In this document: piece after piece, positions 38,375 to 49,399 of the stretch
Layout of the letters: the number at the start of each line of letters is the position of its first letter
Position numbering within the stretch: the stretch's first letter is position 1
Assembly (NCBI RefSeq): GCF_021130785.1
Contig: NW_025776824.1
Span: 1-64,000, forward strand
Reading direction: 5' to 3'
DNA: 64,000 bases
Source of the DNA: Homalodisca vitripennis
Lineage: Eukaryota > Arthropoda > Insecta > Hemiptera > Cicadellidae
Notes under the pieces: model-generated
Told to the model about the DNA's origin: nothing
What the model saw: only the letters and a program-made list of their open reading frames with translations
Database searches by the model: none
Position numbers and translations under genes: made by a program

Positions 38375-38944
38375 ATGGTCCACAATATGACGAGCTTGAA
38401 TAAGTAGATAAAAAAATAAATTTATCTTAAATTAAGACCCCTTGGATGTCTTGTCTGATGTACCAATTGGTGTGCAGTTAAATTTTTTTCAATTTCATTC
38501 CATTAAGGTTTTCGTTTGAATTTTCAGAAATCCTATTTATATCTTTGATGGTGTAACAATGTTCTAGATGATTTTGTTTATGAGCATTAACAGCATGACT
38601 GGCTAAAGGTTTTTATATTTCGCTGTGGACATTGTCAAATCAATAACCAGCTATTCATATTCGTAAAGGATTTAATGTTTGGCTGACATACTGTTTTTTC
38701 ACAGAAGTTACAATCAAATTGATAATAAAAAGTTTTTAGTATCACAGTTGATAGTTTCTTTCAATGGATATATATAATTGGTTACATTAATTTTGAAATT
38801 TTTGCTTGTAGATATGTTCTTTACAGGTTCCACAACGAGGTTTTTGACTAGGTTAACGACCAAAAGGACTATAATTCCTGATTTAAGTTTTTTATAAGAT
38901 CAGTACAGACTGTTTAATGTTAGTTGGCTTTTTGAATCCAACTC
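38375..38944 (-). pseudogene. Penelope-like element, GIY-YIG endonuclease part (copy 2)
   Basis: Recent duplicate of 26560-27130, with the same frameshifts apart from single-base homopolymer indels. On the minus strand it lies downstream of the RT fragment at 40156-40914, in the natural domain order, separated by about 1.2 kb of foreign sequence. Confidence 0.7.
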
Positions 38945-40155
38945 TTAGAGATTTTGAAAATAAGTCTTTAGTACATATATAAACTGTAATATAACTATGA
39001 AAAAAGCTTGCTTAAATACATATTACTGTATTACTATATAGCTAATAATATATAATAATAATTATCTTATTACAGTAAAAATATTGAAAAAAATAAAAAA
39101 AAATAATTCCATTCAATACAAAATTTGTGTGAATGTATGTAAAAGAAGAGAAATGAAGCTTAATGCCAAAGTCAAGTATATAGTCAATTTCATTCTCGAG
39201 ATGTAGTGTTGATATACAATCAGACGAATGGACAGACAGACATATACGAACTTTATCTTACCCACTCTATGATTATGGCATTATTTATGCATATCCGAAT
39301 ATATTAAAACTATTTATTTTAATTTATAATACCATTCAGGAAAGAAAAGCCCTTACTCTTACACTTCTTTTCGTGTTATGTGTGGCCGATATCTATAAGT
39401 TAACGGTATTAAGATTGTTGTATAATTCGATACATACGAGTACTTTCCGGAAAATATTTCTTCAATGCGAAATTAATACGTAGATGTTTCTTGGTAACTT
39501 CGGAATTTCAATGATAGGCTAGCTTTGAGTTTTTATTTATAGGCCTTAGCGTTTTGAGTAAGTAAGTTACTGTTTACCCACCCACTTCTGCTGGGAAGTG
39601 GCCAATCTTATTTCATAACCTAATTGATGGTTGTAACTTAAATCAATACGTAAATAACAAACAATTAAATTATTAAATAGTTATAGAGTTGTCTCAAATA
39701 ATCCAAATTTCTTACTTGAAATGATGCGTTGATAATATTATGTTTAGCACATTAAAACTTATACAAAATTAAGTTTAAATATTACCAGGAATTCTTTGTG
39801 CAGTTTAAACGTAGAACCTATGTTAAAGTTAGTGAAGATTGCGTCAGCAATGTGTAACTGCACCTTACAAAGTGGAAAACAGCTGATTAAAAGTTAAGAC
39901 AGCTGTAGAGATTAAAGGCTGTTACCTAGCTATTTAAGCTTAAATGTTGAGCAATTTAAGACTTTTCCACTAGTCCTTTTCACGTACTTTCTTAATATTC
40001 TATAATTCACACTTTTAGTGATCTTTTTGTCTCGCATATATATTCTCTATTATAAGAACGTGTTATACTGTAAACACAGTTATTTATTCTTGTGTTTTGG
40101 TTTGGTTATTACGAGAATTTTTTTAAGAGTGTTTTGTGTTCTAAAAGCAGTTATA
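38945..40155. other. 1.2-kb segment that interrupts the Penelope-like element (copy 2)
   Basis: Duplicate of 27131-28346. To its right the Penelope RT fragment resumes. On the minus strand the flanking codons would read R-K-Y-N-I then (R)-V-G-F-K-K-P-T-N, close to continuous, so almost nothing of the element was lost at the interruption. Confidence 0.55.
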
Positions 40156-40914
40156 ATATTATATTTCCTGCCCCCTTTTCTAATTTTCTTTAATGATCCC
40201 GGCACATAAGAGATCGACATGTATGTATTTTTGTTTACGTTCTCTGACTCTTGGATTTTACTATTGTTTATTTTGCACTTATTTATGACAGACTGAGTGT
40301 ATCCGTTATTTTAAAAGACCAAATTCAACGTGTTTTATTTCTTCTTTTAAACCACCTTTGTCTGCACACAAGCTCTGTGCTCTGTCAAAAAATGAGTATG
40401 CTACTCCTCCTTTGACAGTTTTTTTTATGGTTTGTATTGGCTGGTGTGTGCTTTCTTACGATAGACTGTTATCTTAAGAATTTCCCTATCTCTTACTACA
40501 CTTATATCCAGAAAGGGGAGTTGGGTTTTGTGGAAGGGATTTTGTTAAGTAAGAGGCTAACCTCGTCGCAAAATCGGTCACCTCGCTTCTCAGCTAGCTG
40601 GAAACAGACGAATCGATTCCAGTTACAAAACCTAGAGATTTTATAGACTTATAGGCCACAGAAAAGTTTAACCCTTAAGATAAAAAAAGCAGTTTATGGT
40701 GGTCTTAGTACCCTAGATGATAGATTTTTAATATTTTCTGTATTTTGTCCAACTGTCTTTAAGTGTTTGAGAGATAAATCTTTTGTTGGTCTATGTTTTT
40801 CAAATTTAGCGATTTTTATTTTCTTATCTGAATCTGAAAATTTCTTACATTTTTTGGGATGATGTAAATGGTTTTAGTAAATTTTCTGATAACTGTTTTA
40901 AATTACTAATTTTT
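40156..40914 (-). pseudogene. Penelope-like element, C-terminal reverse transcriptase part
   Basis: The minus strand, with frameshifts, gives Q-L-P-F-L-D-I-S-V-V, then V-Y-R-K-K-A-H-T-S-Q-Y, F-F-D-R-A-Q-S-L-C, H-V-E-F-G-L-L-K, N-G-Y-T-Q-S-V-I-N-K-C, S-Y-V-P-G-S-L-K-K-I and R-K-Y-N-I. These match, in order, the region after the catalytic core of Penelope-like RTs (LPFLD, VYRKPTHTDRYL, RA..L, NGY, YVPGLSEKI). The catalytic YVDD region is not recognisable. The part 40560-40914 is assigned by position only. Inactive. Confidence 0.7.
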
Positions 40915-40955
40915 GCGGAGCAAGTACTTTTTGTGATTCAATGTTTATTGAAATT
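40915..40955 (+). repeat. SINE tail fragment bordering the Penelope-like element
   Basis: GCGGAGCAAGTACTTTTTGT and then GATTCAATGTTTATTGAAATT are identical to the SINE 3' part at 26474-26514. It starts exactly where recognisable Penelope-flank sequence stops. A SINE in the same orientation also borders the other end of the element (26432 and 38245). Confidence 0.75.
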
Positions 40956-41103
40956 AAATAAGGCTATTGCCATTTATACAATTTAATGTAAATAAAAGTC
41001 GTTTGACATGTATTTGGTCTTCCGATCATATGTTAGTTTGCTTATTTACACGCATGTGACAGATACGGCCAAATACAAAATAATTGAATCGGAAAAAGTA
41101 AGG

Positions 41104-41206
41104 GCTCTGTGGTGTAATGGTAACACATTCACCTGGCAAGTAGAAGATCCGGGTTCCACTCCCGGCGGAGCAAGTACTTTTTGTAATTCAGTGTTTATTG
41201 AAATTT
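41104..41206 (+). repeat. tRNA-derived SINE, full-length
   Basis: The tRNA-like head at 41104-41171 folds as a cloverleaf: 7-bp acceptor GCTCTGT/GCGGAGC with G-T pairs, D-arm GTG...CAC, anticodon arm around CTGGCAA, and T-arm CCGGG...CCCGG. The A-box (TGGTGTAATGG) and B-box (GGTTCCACTCC) for RNA polymerase III are visible. The body of about 35 bases, AAGTACTTTTTGTAATTCAG onward, follows and ends in (TA)n. The T-arm resembles Glu/Gly tRNAs; the parent tRNA is not assigned. Shared with at least four truncated copies, so it is a SINE and not a functional tRNA gene. Confidence 0.85.
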
Positions 41207-41231
41207 TATATATATATATATATATATACAC
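41207..41231. repeat. (TA)n between SINE and CAGGGTG element
   Basis: A short TA run between the SINE 3' end and the following repeat. Confidence 0.95.
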
Positions 41232-41660
41232 AGGGTGATTCGGTTAGTGTTACCGGCACTTTCTGAGCTGATTGTACTATAAAAAATAAAGAAAAAAGTT
41301 CACATAAACATGGGTCCGGAAATGCTTCCTTACTGGGTTATGGCCAATTGAAGATTTCACCAAAAATTGTGTGCAGGAGGTCAAATAATGATTTGCCGCG
41401 TGTTTATGAAGAGATATTTATAGGCGAATGCAACTTTTTCTAACGGATTTTTAGATGAAAAATTGAATAAAGTTCATCTCATAGCTGTATCTCATTTAGT
41501 TTTTTTTGTTATACTACAAAAAACATAAATAAAAATAATTTTGAAAACACTTTTTTAAGGTTTAACGGACAATTATTTTGTTAAATAGGCATTGAAGACC
41601 CACATTTTTACAAAGAAACTTGCAGAAAATTTAATTCTGAATAAAATTATGTGCCACACG
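41232..41660 (+). repeat. Dispersed-repeat fragment starting ACAGGGTGATTC
   Basis: ACAGGGTGATTCGGTTAGTG, AACATGGGTCCGGAAATGCT and the following lines have the layout of a widespread unclassified insect repeat that begins CAGGGTG(A/T)TTC and continues with 'cataaacatgggtcc'. The family name is not known to me. The end is not defined; 41660 is a guess from loss of the pattern. It has no coding capacity. Confidence 0.45.
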
Positions 41661-42439
41661 GCTATTAACAGCGAAGTATTAGTTTATGGAATTTAATTTT
41701 ACAACAAACATTCTACCAAGCAAGAAATTCCAAAGCAAAGGAAAACCGCATTTTAATGACATAGAGTAGCCTACACATAAGATTTATTAGGATGCAATTT
41801 AAATTAAGTTTTAAATAAATTATTATTATTAAATAATTATATATATATAGATTGTTTAATTATTAATTAATTCCAGTTATTCCACATAGTAAAACGCTCC
41901 TTCTACATTGATATATGGGAAGACTTGGTAATATTGTTAAACTTGGCCTAATTAAAACAAAATTATTCTCAGTTCCTTTAACGCCTATTACTTTGTTGGT
42001 ATCCATTATTTCCTGACTTAGAAACTGTATGTTATAGTTTAATTTTGCGTGTGTTAATCGTAAACCTTAATTTAAGATCTGCTTTAAATGTTTTTGCTAA
42101 GTAGTTTAATAATCCTATTGTTAGAAGAATTATGTAAAACCCATTTGTTTCTACGAACAAAAGCAGATATAGAATTGGAAGGGAAATAAAGTGGTACAGC
42201 ACAAGGATTTGATAATTAATTTTTTGTAGTTTAACAGCTTTATTAACATTACCCAGATAATCGTAATTCGATAATCTAAATAACCCAATTACGATCAATT
42301 AATGTTAAAAAGTTTATATTAACACTCATTCTATCCGCAATATACTGCTCATGGACCATTTCTAAAAATTATATTCTGTTTTGAACATGGAGCATCCTTT
42401 TTGGTATTCAGTAAGATCTGTTTGATTTCTGTAGATTTA

Positions 42440-42720
42440 GTTTAATTGCATTGTTGCCCAATAACAAAAACACACACATCCCTCGATACAAAATCCTATG
42501 TAGAGGTAAGGCAGTGAAAAATGGTAACTTCCCGACCTGTGCCATACTATTCAATAGTCCATATCTGGTGCTAGAGTTCTCCGATGTATTTCAAACCGTT
42601 TACGAGATAATGTGCACACAAACACACACGCGGGCGCCCGCGCGCGCTCGCACGGACATGAACATTATTCATGCAGTTGTTTGAAAAGAAATCTACCCAT
42701 GTCAAGCCTGAAGGACCTTG
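42440..42720 (+). repeat. Possible 3' part of an unclassified insect repeat with CA/GC-rich tract
   Basis: AACTTCCCGACCTGTGCCAT, TATTTCAAACCGTTTACGAG and AATGTGCACACAAACACACA followed by CGGGCGCCCGCGCGCGCTCG form a sequence typical of transposon untranslated ends in insects. The GC-rich tract at 42625-42652 is a strong local outlier. Identity of the element is unknown. Confidence 0.35.
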
Positions 42721-43009
42721 CTTGAATATTTACTACCTACTATCAACAATTGAACAGACACCAAGATTTCATGAACGCCGCACCAGGCCGGATCTGTTTT
42801 ACGTTCTAGAAACGGATTTGTCTACGTTAAAGTGTGATTTAATTTTACGTACATGTAGGAGATAATATAGTCTAAATATATAGTCTCATTGCAATTGGTG
42901 AAATTTCTCCGTGTTTGTCACGTAATTGTCCTATTTTTCGTCATTACAAAGATCATTATTAAAATTAAAATCAAACCAATAAAACCACCTTAGAAGCTTG
43001 TTGTTAAAT

Positions 43010-43396
43010 AAGTGAGAAGATTGCTCTCATAAGTTATGCATAGCTCTAGTATACAACAATCGCATTGCAATGATATTGTGTGCAGTTCTCTCTTGGCAGA
43101 TTGAAACACATTGCAGTATGTTCAGGGATTTCATACTTAAATCTAATATCTCGGTCTTTATAAATAAGCATAGTTTACATTTTGATCAAAACTTTATTTG
43201 GTTGATATTTTTATTTACTATATATTGTAAGTTTGCACCAATGAAAAGAGGCACATTATTTTATTTCTCTTTTGTTATTTTTTTTTATAAAATATCAAAA
43301 GTTTTTGACGATAGTTATTTTGTACTTTTAAACATGAACAATTTATACACGTTACATAATATATTACTGAAATATTTAAGCTTCAGGATTAATTAA
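43010..43396 (+). other. Strongly conserved block i, unit 2, with 108-codon frame
   Basis: The first 30 codons (M-I-L-C-A-V-L-S-W-Q-I-E-T-H-C-S-M-F-R-D) match unit 1. The remaining codons are hydrophobic, AT-rich and closed by a stop in unit 1. Only the 43010-43180 part has comparative support. No family is recognised. Confidence 0.35.
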
Positions 43397-43399
43397 GCA

Positions 43400-44922
43400 A
43401 CGAAATTCCAGCACTTACAATGAACTTTGGATTAAGAATGAAAACGGAAGGCAAAAGGTATCTGCTCCAGGTGTGATACCACAGGAAGTGCCCTTATTTC
43501 ATTTGGCATGTCACAGGAAGTGCCTATATTTGTTTTCCCCAGTATCTCACCCCCTGCAGTTCGTGTAAAGTCTGTGTATGTAGGAGTTCGGCTGTTTAAT
43601 TGAGTTTAGTAAAGTTAGTTTAATTCTGCATTTAGTCTTAATCAGCAAATAGTTAACGGAAAATAACTCATAGCTTTTATTTATAGAACATCAAGAAAGG
43701 ATACCGGTGTTGGGACTTTAAACAAAAACTGCAATTATTAAAATCTATAACTCCGAATCAGTGATTATAACACTCACAGGCTCCAATTTGTCGGTTTTTT
43801 TTTACTTATTAACAATTGAATGTCGTATAGTAATTAATTGTATATGCCTTAGCATTTTAATATTTAATTCCTTTGTATGTGATTTGTCACGATCAGCCTC
43901 AGCGCAATTCTTACTTGTATGAACCGAATCTCAGAAACAAGACACAAGACACGGTGCGTGCTAGACGCCGACACTTAACACCTTGTTGTGAGAGTCATAA
44001 ATCACTTACTGCTAAACCATGTTAACAGACTTCGCAAACTTGCTCTCCTGCAGCGCGCCTGTACTTTACCTAAATTATAATAGATAAGGACTTATAATTA
44101 TTTACTTTAAAACTAACTGCCTAATTTTTTATAATTAGAATTAACTAGAAGTACTATATTCATCCCCAAGGGCTTGGCATTGCATGTTTGGGTAATTGTA
44201 AGATAAGGCATTACATTTTCTCATTTTCCCTTTGCGTACAAATAAAGTAATCTGTCAGTAAAAAAATTCAAATTGAGATTATAAATTTTTTTTTAATGTT
44301 TTATTGATTCTATAAAAAGTACGTTAAGCCAATATCTAAAAACATTTAGATAGACGACATAATGATCTTATCACCTTGTTGATTTTGTATGGACATTATT
44401 AAATTTATTAAATATCTATTTATAGAAATATATATTAATAGAAACAAACCTAACATGTATTTAATATTACAATATTAGAATTTGACAGTACAAGCAATTC
44501 AATTCGATTTTCATGTTATTAACCAGAATAAACACACAAACTATTGTCTTCTGTAAACACAATTATCTACCAATCACTTAAAAAGATTCTTATTGTCTGC
44601 AGTAAGCCTAGTTGGGAGCGACACCCCTGAGGTTTGTAATTAAAAACGTGACAAAGTTCCTGAAAATGGCTAACAATTTTTTGCATCAATTTGTGAAATA
44701 TTTACAACATTTGCTTTAAATAACTTAGGTATGGTAGGAAGGTTTATCTAATTGAATTTTAAGTTAGCTGCAGTTTCGAAAGTTAAACTCAAAATTAAAT
44801 TGAATCAACCATTCCTACAATAGCAACGTTATGTATACAAAACCTCGGTTACTCCACCGTGCTTAATTCTGAGATCGTCTCTATCATATCTTAGTGTACT
44901 CAATTGTTTACCTGATGAGACA
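43400..44922. other. Spacer with a small direct repeat, no gene seen
   Basis: CACAGGAAGTGCC occurs twice at about 43481 and 43512. A GC-richer patch runs 43895-44065. The 44320-44390 part parallels 8455-8530 of unit 1 (ACATAATGATCTTAT). No gene supported. Confidence 0.4.
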
Positions 44923-45114
44923 ATGAGACTAACACATCACCTATTTATAGGTGTCTCTGATGTCAAAACGTTCTATATGTTTATTTTTGAGCTTTGCGTC
45001 GTCGACTTACCTTGGATATCTTCAGACGAATATGACTCCAGTATCCAGGAATCAAGTCTGAGACAGCGTCAGATACCAGACGCAGAACTCAAAATTCAAC
45101 ATTTGTTTGTTTAA
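44923..45114 (+). other. Conserved block h, extra copy in unit 2
   Basis: The plus frame of 63 codons reads V-S-D-V-K-T-F-Y-M-F and then an acidic/serine-rich stretch (W-I-S-S-D-E-Y-D-S-S-I-Q-E-S-S). On the minus strand a good 5' splice signal (AAG then GTAAGTCGA) lies at about 45010-45018. It lies out of order relative to unit 1, between counterparts of 8760 and 8975. The frame is shifted relative to the other copies, so its coding status is unclear. Confidence 0.35.
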
Positions 45115-45199
45115 TTGAACTGTTTTATACAGTCTATGAATATTTTCACTTGTTTTACAATTCCACCAACCAATGAAACAGAATTATTTTTAACCAAGA

Positions 45200-45345
45200 A
45201 CCGAATAACATAGACAAAGCGGCGTGGCTTGTGTAACAGCTGTAGCTGGTGTTTAATTGTCTACGCGTCAAAGCGAACCTTAACAACTGATTACAGATAG
45301 GGAGCAACACTAACTTAAAGAGCAGACAAAGAGCTATTGCAGTTT
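45200..45345. promoter_or_regulatory. Strongly conserved GC-richer block j, unit 2
   Basis: Counterpart of 8975-9116, with GGCGGCGTGGCTTGTGTAAC and TACGCGTCAAAGCGAACCTT. Conservation here is far above that of the surrounding sequence. Confidence 0.35.
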
Positions 45346-47044
45346 ATGACTTTAAATGGACTTTAGTTTTGTTCGTTGTGTTCACGTACCCCATATACGT
45401 TGATTATCTTTAAATACAGAATGATAATTTTCTTTATATAATTATGTCAAAATCAATGAATATGAGAGAGTATGAGTATGGATATGAAAGATATGAGAAG
45501 TGTGATATCTTCATCTAAAAGGACATAACAGAAGGCATAATTACGTATAGAGATGTTTTACGGTCAACGTAGAGCAGTCGGTCATAGTGCAGAAACATAC
45601 AGAGAGATTGTGGTACTTAGGGCATATGATTACATAAAACAATAAAAAGGTCTCCAATGGGCATGTGCTAGAAGTGAGCAACATATAAACAAAAAGTAAG
45701 ACTTCCAAGGGAATAGGTAAATAAAAGAAATGAATACACATAGAAACATATACTGGACTTGCAAGTTGAGCTTGCAATTGGGAATCTTATAAGGAGGCCA
45801 TTAATAGTCTAAGCAAGTTGGTCTAAAAGAAAAAAAGAGTAGTGTACTAATAAACTGTTAAAAACAATTCACCACTTTTAAAATATCAGTCATTAATTTG
45901 TTTTAATTAAAGCTAATAAGACTAATACGTAATCTTCAACATGTTATCTAATTCAGAAATAAACGAAGATGTATTTAGATGTTTCTGACAAAAAAAGAAG
46001 GAAGGTAATAGGGATTTAACGCTACCTTAGAAAAGTAACTGTGGATGACATTTTATAATATACATATACGTAATGAGTACTGTTGTATCGAATCAGTTAA
46101 CCATATTTTAAATTTATCCCTAAACAATCAAAATACAGCAGTATTAGTTTTGTAAATTTCATACCTTTTTAGGGGATATAATAGAGGTATTAGTTTTATT
46201 CCAGTAAGTCTTACAGAAATGATTTCTAGAGCAAGACAGCACTCCATGATTACAGTGAAAGCTAAGCGCTGGCGAATGCTATATAGAGACTAATTATCTC
46301 ATACTTACATTGCCTCGACCTGTGAAAATACTCATGCAACAAAGCTCGACTAATGTATTTCTTTGTTTGCAGGTACTGAACGTCACTTAATACTTTCTCT
46401 AGGAGTATCTGTACTGATTTATGAGGGGAATATACATTGGACGTTACAAATATAAAAAGTAGTGTAACTAATGTAAATAAAGCAAATTTGTATAGTTTAT
46501 GACTTTATAACGGCAAGAAATTAATGAGGAAAATCTCATTATGTATAAGCAATTATGCGTAATTAAACTAGTTCACTACTGATATAGAGTATTATTGCAT
46601 TTTTATCTAATTCTGTAATTTGACTCTTAAGTACATTTATTGCCAGCCAAAATGATGTTATAACACGATTTTGTCCCCTTAGAAAGTCAATAGCATTATG
46701 TGAATATTTCATTGCATTTTCAACTAACTCAGTTGGAAGCTATAGCCGTGTTATTCAATACAGGTTATTTTAGTCATATATAGTAAACAGAAAACCTACT
46801 ATCCCTTACTTCAAGGTGTAGCTTCTAAATGTGCCTATCAAACCAATATAGGCTGCTAAATATTTTCAGCGGTTTTTAAAAAGTTAATATTTAAATAGTA
46901 AATTTAAAAAACAAAATTTGTCATAGTATTCAATTGTATTATATTAGTAACATCTAAAAAATTTAAAAGATACAGTTATATAAAGTAGATTTTCTATATG
47001 TAAATACTTTAATAGAAACCTTTTTTTCTGTATATATAATAATA

Positions 47045-47089
47045 CTCCCGGCGGAGCAAGTACTTTTTGCGATTCAATGTTTATTGAAA
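47045..47089 (+). repeat. SINE 3' fragment
   Basis: CTCCCGGCGGAGCAAGTACT and TTTTGCGATTCAATGTTTAT match the SINE from the T-arm onward. A long (TA)n follows directly. Confidence 0.8.

Positions 47090-47168
<79 letters not shown>
47090..47168. repeat. Long (TA)n microsatellite after SINE
   Basis: Nearly 40 TA dinucleotides with one TACATA variant at the start. It is the longest tract in the window. Confidence 0.98.
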
Positions 47169-47169
<1 letters not shown>

Positions 47170-47170
<1 letters not shown>

Positions 47171-49399
47171 TAAGACGTTAAAAAAAGGTATACATATTTA
47201 AGTATACATATGGTTTAAGTATTTTCATATGGAAAATGTATAAGGACATTCTAAATGGGACCGTTTCAACATTGATAAGCATTTGTTGCTACCTTTGACT
47301 GTAATGTCCTCGTAAAGTATAGCAATATTTAAATCCTGATGAGTTCTTTAGATAAAACTGAATTAGTGAAAAATAAAAGCAAGCTTCGGAGTGACATAAA
47401 ATATTTAGTGCCCCTCTTTATTTAGTTGTTGCACATTATATTTTACCTTCCATTACGTACAAACTCAATGCACAAAATAGTCTATATATTAGACAAAAGT
47501 TTTACACTTAATACTGTTAAATTAATAGTTCGTTAGCAAAGTTAACATCACGAAAGCAACTTTAAAATATTACTCCTTAATTAAAGTCTAAAATGTGCTT
47601 TCCCTTGAACCAACGTTTGATACGGAAAATCTACTAAAATGTCAGAAAGATAACTTTGTGAACAGAGACATAAAAGTACTGGATTTCTATTCGAGTATAC
47701 ATTTTGAGTGAACTCTTTTCCTGAACGATTGTACTAAATAGATAACAAGATCGTGTACGTTATTAATTTTGTCTTTTAAAACCTAGTTCCAGTTCTTGAG
47801 GAGCATAAATTCTGTCCGGTGTATTGTTTTGTTTACAACAGCATTTGATTTAGAGGAGCAAATATAACGGTTTTATCGTTCACAACCTCATGGTGTTCTT
47901 TAAGTGAGGCAAGACAGCTTGTAAATAAAGATAATACCAATTAACATTTTACACTTTGCAAAACACATACTGCATTAACTTCTTTTAAAATACCTTTAAA
48001 AATCCCATTATGTATCTCTTTTATTGTGTTTATTTTGTAAAATGATAAATCTGAATAAAATGTGTACCAAATTATGCACTAAAAATCAAACGTGGTTAAA
48101 TGGTACTATAACATAATTTGTTATTGTAGCCATTATCAAGGTTTTGTTGCAACAGCGATATTTCCTGACACAACAAATTCCACGTCATTGATAACCCAGT
48201 TCCATTAATCCACATATCATGATACAAATCACATGGTAAACAGAGGTCTAGAAAATAACTAGATAACCGTACTATGTTGCTAATTATACTTAAATTTACT
48301 ACTAGTGTGGTACGCGACAATTACAAATGAGACCATCTTAATAATTTCCTAGGATATGCTCAAAGGCATTGTTTTACCGACTTTGTACGTATTTTAATCT
48401 GTGAAGGACTGTTAGATTTAGGCTACTACCTACCACCAGCCCCTAATATGGAGCTCTAACTAGAGTTTTGTGTTTCAGAGGGCCTTGTAGTCCCGTAAAT
48501 TATATTTCATTTAGTCTGCATATGATCCGGAGGTGTGTTGTGGAATTTAAACTAGATTTTCTCAATAATGCACAATCTTACTATCAAACTGACAATTGTA
48601 AATATCTTCAATCCCTTAAGGTTGAATTTCCATATTATTTCCTCCCTAGCTAAGCTTGTGAACGGTCAAGTATTCGAATGCATTTTCCGGGATTGCAAAT
48701 CGGTTCATTGATGCGGGGAAAGTTAATCTCAACCACACTTTTTTTAATCGTCACATAACTAACATTTTTTAGTTCTGTCAGTAATATCAGCGCAATTATT
48801 TAGTATAATTAAAATTTCTGAGAATAATTACATCTGTTTTAGTGAGTTTAAAGTAATAACATATTGTTCAAGCTAACTCGACTTAAAAGTAAGATATTTT
48901 TTACAATTTACGTACAGTAAATTATATACATACATAACTATATCAAACAAAACTAATTGGTGTCTTAAATACTGATAGTAACAATGTTGCATACATATCA
49001 AGGCTAAAAGAACCAGGTGAGGAAGTTGTTACTCTGAATCAAATAAAAAAAACTGTTGGGAATCATGACGAGCTGTCAATTTGTTGTGATTGCCCTTTAA
49101 TCTTGGCAGCTGAGTATAACTTTTAGTTAACATTTATTACAGAAGTAAATTTAATAAATCCTAAAATACAAAGTTTTAAAGAAGCCAAAGTTTTAAATTT
49201 TAAAAAGAGCTAAAAATTTACACATTACAGGAAGAAAATACTACTTAAACTTAAAAATTATTTCAACCTGTTTTGTAACAAACTAATCCAATCAGCACTA
49301 AAAACTATTAGTGAAATTGCTGGTATTAAAACGGCAAAAGTCTCAAAACAGACAATGGAAATAAGTCTTAATAGACAAAGTATCATTATCTATCACAGC
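47170..49399. other. Spacer, partly matched to 11230-11720, no gene seen
   Basis: Matches to unit 1 in the first 500 bases (AACATTGATAAGCATTTGTT, ATGCACAAAATAGTCTATAT, AATTAAAGTCTAAAATGTG). A weak LINE-like stretch may begin before 49400, but I cannot support it. Confidence 0.4.

Larger units (their letters stand above)
28347..40159. repeat. Recent tandem duplication, copy 2 (about 11.8 kb)
   Basis: This is the direct repeat of 16647-28346. Differences from copy 1 include 12 instead of 9 units of the 36-bp minisatellite (35917-36329), a palindrome longer by one TA (32166-32215), a shorter (TA)n at 33496, about 28 extra bases near 33703-33735, loss of a few bases near 32706, and scattered single-base indels in homopolymers. 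It ends at 40159, where sequence of a Penelope-like reverse transcriptase begins. Real duplication and falsely joined haplotypes in the assembly are both possible. Confidence 0.97.

Noticed and set aside
41104..41171. Functional tRNA gene
   Set aside because: It folds as a cloverleaf, but the same head with the same non-tRNA tail occurs in several truncated dispersed copies, so it is a SINE head.
41046..41238. Frames on both strands across the SINE
   Set aside because: They read through a tRNA-like SINE head and (TA)n, so they are not coding.
42032..42298. 88-codon hydrophobic minus-strand frame
   Set aside because: AT-rich composition, no family motif and no conserved counterpart in unit 1.
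44905..44945. Hammerhead ribozyme core (CTGATGAG) such as Penelope-like elements can carry
   Set aside because: No properly placed GAAA and third stem found around it. The other CTGATGA sites in the window fail for the same reason.
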